From NCBI GenBank assembly GCA_944320595.1, contig CALUIB010000027.1:1-34055 (forward strand): 34,055 nt of DNA, written 5' to 3'. Below the pieces are notes generated by a model. The model ran no database searches, was not told the origin of the DNA, and saw only the letters and a program-made list of their open reading frames with translations. The first letter of the stretch is position 1; each line of letters starts with the position of its first letter. Origin of the DNA: an uncultured Muribaculaceae bacterium (GTDB taxonomy: Bacteria; Bacteroidota; Bacteroidia; Bacteroidales; Muribaculaceae). Of this stretch, positions 32,406 through 34,055 are shown in pieces. The position numbers and the translations under genes are program-made.

Positions 32406-33242
32406 TCACACTTTCATGCGTGGAAATGCGTCGATGAAACTACCTGGGGTGATGTTGACCACCTCGGTGCCGCGGCTACGGGCGTAACGTGCTATGGTGA
32501 AATATGACTTGAAAGCCACGTAAAAACTATACATTATGGTGTGCAGCGGGTGGTGCATATATTCAGTGTTGATACGCTGCACCTCGCGGTCGTCTTCCTT
32601 GTAAAAGTGCGGTTGCACCGATACCACATTGTTGTCATCGTCAACCGACAAGGTACGCGTCCACGAGTGGTCGGCACCGGCTATGTAAACTTTCTTGTAC
32701 CCCATGCCGATGGCCTCCATTATCGACGGGATAAGTACGTTGCGCGGCCGTGGCATTCCTAATCCACGGCTGTAGCACCAGTCCTCAAAGGCCGAAAAAC
32801 CCTCCACTGGCGTGGCGTTGTAACGTGCCACGGTGAGCAACGGGTTTACGGGCAATTGCGGCAATATCGCCCGCGCTGGCACGAATAGCGTCATCTGCCA
32901 CTCCACATGGGCTATGCTGCTCCACAACTGTTTCACGTTGGGCTGGTCGAGGGCGCGAAAGAAGTGCCCGTCGGCAAGCAAGTAGTAAGCAGGGCGCAAT
33001 TGTTTGAACAGCGGAGTGCAGGCGGCAAAATTCACTGCCAGCAAGTCGTGCATGGCAAGGAAATCGGCGGCACTATCCACCGTGTTGTTAAGCGACGGAC
33101 CGTTGCCAAGCACCACTATACCGCGAGCCATGGCCTTGTCGCTTGGTTTCACGCGCTTGACACGCCTCGATTGCAGCACTATTTTCAGTATGCTCAGCAG
33201 CGACTGGCACAGCTGCGTGACAAATGCCTGTATTCTTTCCAT
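32406..33242 (-). CDS. DUF115/MptE-like protein, probably surface-glycan related
   Basis: A 278-residue protein. After a basic N-terminus it has VVLGNGPSLNNTVD, a Rossmann-like nucleotide-binding opening found in DUF115/MptE-like and CstII-like proteins. AYYLLADGHFF and VYIAGADHSWTRTL resemble the matching later motifs. Some relatives act in glycan or flagellin modification, others bind pterin diphosphates; which applies here is unclear. An upstream GTG at 33257 overlaps the HD gene stop as GTGA and would add five residues; the ATG at 33242 is preferred because ATG is used by the neighbours. It is cotranscribed behind the HD-domain gene. Confidence 0.68.
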   Translation of the reverse strand: MERIQAFVTQLCQSLLSILKIVLQSRRVKRVKPSDKAMARGIVVLGNGPSLNNTVDSAADFLAMHDLLAVNFAACTPLFKQLRPAYYLLADGHFFRALDQPNVKQLWSSIAHVEWQMTLFVPARAILPQLPVNPLLTVARYNATPVEGFSAFEDWCYSRGLGMPRPRNVLIPSIMEAIGMGYKKVYIAGADHSWTRTLSVDDDNNVVSVQPHFYKEDDREVQRINTEYMHHPLHTIMYSFYVAFKSYFTIARYARSRGTEVVNITPGSFIDAFPRMKV

Positions 33243-33253
33243 CCCTACGCCTT

Positions 33254-33880
33254 TCACAGCTCGTCAAGCTCCTCGCCAGTACGTTCCATTATGTTTGCTG
33301 CCAGGTTATCGGCGGCTTGAATTATGCTTACGAGCGGGTAAAGTTTCTTCGATGTGTCGAAACACCGCTGGTCTTCGTAGCTGTTCATGTTTATCCCCCA
33401 TGCGCCCATGTGCCAACGGATGGCAAGCATCTCGTCATCGCTCATTTCCAATCCGCTGCACAGCAGCAATATTACCGATTTTTCACCATGCCCCATTGGG
33501 AAGTTCTTGTAAGATATTTTATAACCTTCACAATCCTCCCACTGACCGATTGCGTTTTTGCGTTTTTTCACCGAGCGCACGTAAATATCGGCTTTGCACA
33601 CATCGTGCAGCAAGCTCGCAATGATAACGCTATCGCGCCCAACTTCCCCGGCAATGCTCGGTTCCAGTATTTTCATGCCTTCCCACACGGCCAACGCGGC
33701 GCGGCAAGTGTTGAGCGAGTGCAACACCAGCCCCCCCTCGGTATTGAGGTGGTGTCCGGCCGATGCCGGTGCAGTGAAAAAGCCCATCTCGTCGAGGCTC
33801 TCGATGGTGTCGTCAACGCCGTTGCGCCCCGTAGAACACAGCAGCTCTATGAATTCCTCCTTGTTCTTCTTTATATCCAT
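33254..33880 (-). CDS. HD-domain metal-dependent phosphohydrolase
   Basis: A 208-residue HD-superfamily protein. HSLNTC supplies the first histidine, SLLHDVCK the HD pair and MGHGEKSV a further histidine region, with a C-terminal aspartate in QAADNLAAN. Such proteins hydrolyse phosphate esters of nucleotides or nucleic acids; the substrate is unknown. The frame extends to 33901, but the -7 box at 33899-33906 covers that extension, so the ATG at 33880 (MDIKKNKEEF) is chosen. The first gene of a two-gene unit with the DUF115-like gene. Confidence 0.85.
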   Translation of the reverse strand: MDIKKNKEEFIELLCSTGRNGVDDTIESLDEMGFFTAPASAGHHLNTEGGLVLHSLNTCRAALAVWEGMKILEPSIAGEVGRDSVIIASLLHDVCKADIYVRSVKKRKNAIGQWEDCEGYKISYKNFPMGHGEKSVILLLCSGLEMSDDEMLAIRWHMGAWGINMNSYEDQRCFDTSKKLYPLVSIIQAADNLAANIMERTGEELDEL

Positions 33881-33898
33881 GATGTAACAATTTGCCCA

Positions 33899-33906
33899 CA
33901 AAGTTA
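33899..33906 (-). promoter_or_regulatory. Probable -7 element of the HD-domain gene
   Basis: TAACTTTG on the minus strand, 18 bases before the ATG at 33880. A T-run (TTTT) lies at the -33 distance rather than TTTG. Confidence 0.5.
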
Positions 33907-33944
33907 CTGAATGTTGCCGTAATAAAAAAAATCGCTCCCTAATA

Positions 33945-33980
33945 CCCCATTAGCCTAATTAGACTAATTGGACCAATTGG
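33945..33980. repeat. Four degenerate 9-base tandem repeats
   Basis: CCCCATTAG, CCTAATTAG, ACTAATTGG and ACCAATTGG follow one another with consensus C-Y-A-A-T-T-R-G. The units contain the self-complementary octamers CTAATTAG and CCAATTGG. The array lies between the HD promoter and the rRNA terminator. Confidence 0.75.
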
Positions 33981-33984
33981 GTGC

Positions 33985-34027
33985 AAAAAAGTGAGGCCCG
34001 GGCGGCTGTCTCCAGCTGTCCGGGCCT
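33985..34027 (-). terminator. Terminator of the rRNA operon
   Basis: On the minus strand AGGCCCGGACAGCTG pairs with CAGCCGCCCGGGCCT (small internal loop) and is followed by TCACTTTTTT. It lies just past the 5S gene end. Confidence 0.85.
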
Positions 34028-34035
34028 CCCACATG

Positions 34036-34055
34036 GGGCGGTGACCTACTCTCCC
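34036..34055 (-). rRNA. rrf: 5S rRNA, 3' end only
   Basis: On the minus strand the last bases read GGGAGAGTAGGTCACCGCC, the conserved 3' part of bacterial 5S rRNA (helix V and the closing strand of helix I). The rest lies beyond the window. A strong terminator directly behind it supports the end of an rRNA operon; the exact 3' end is approximate. Confidence 0.82.

Overview
The window looks like chromosomal DNA of a gut-type Bacteroidales bacterium. Promoters have the Bacteroidota form (TTTG at -33 and TAnnTTTG at -7, spaced 18-21 bp). Shine-Dalgarno sequences are not evident. One protein ends in a type IX secretion-like sorting domain, and abundant Bacteroidales families are present (AAA-ATPase-like/PD-(D/E)XK proteins, TIR proteins, a PEP-binding receiver fusion). 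Muribaculaceae is a guess at family level only.

Layout. 107-773 (-) is a HepT/MntA toxin-antitoxin pair. 854-1079 is a three-unit tandem repeat whose last unit carries an intact promoter for 1108-6311, a receiver/PEP-synthase-like ATP-grasp protein followed by a long coiled-coil protein ending in a clamp-binding-like QMSLF. A minus-strand promoter and terminator at 6320-6433 frame a possible small RNA. 6516-9707 is a two-gene unit: a secreted TPR protein and a membrane-anchored TIR protein, each with a small beta-sandwich-like domain predicted outside the inner membrane. 9774-11501 (-) holds an RsmI-like methyltransferase and a YycJ-like MBL hydrolase. 11902-13050 is an MFS exporter. 13156-14937 holds a Pro/His-rich lipoprotein, xseA and xseB. 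15133-15321 (-) is a tiny lipoprotein. 15695-20786 is a tight operon: mtaB, a lipid A-type acyltransferase, a GT2 glycosyltransferase and a membrane-anchored MutS homologue. 21080-23137 (-) is a modular secreted protein. 23513-23585 is tRNA-Lys(CTT). 23893-28772 (-) is a TolC/HlyD/two-permease exporter without an ATPase gene. 29127-31236 is an AAA-ATPase-like/PD-(D/E)XK protein placed one base before folA. 31233-33880 (-) holds an RluA-type pseudouridine synthase, a DUF115-like protein and an HD-domain protein. The right edge is the 3' end of a 5S rRNA gene (-) with its terminator.

The strongest unexplained structure is at the DNA level. A dispersed palindromic repeat carries a complete promoter directly behind a terminator-like hairpin. 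It sits immediately upstream of three unrelated transcription units (1108, 11501 and 29127), and is triplicated at the first. A second family of short palindromes combines GAGACG-type arms with different cores in several intergenic spaces. The best candidate for an undescribed protein system is the TPR-TIR pair, whose predicted topology suggests an envelope sensor coupled to a cytoplasmic TIR effector. All functions are inferred from sequence reading; no database search was run.
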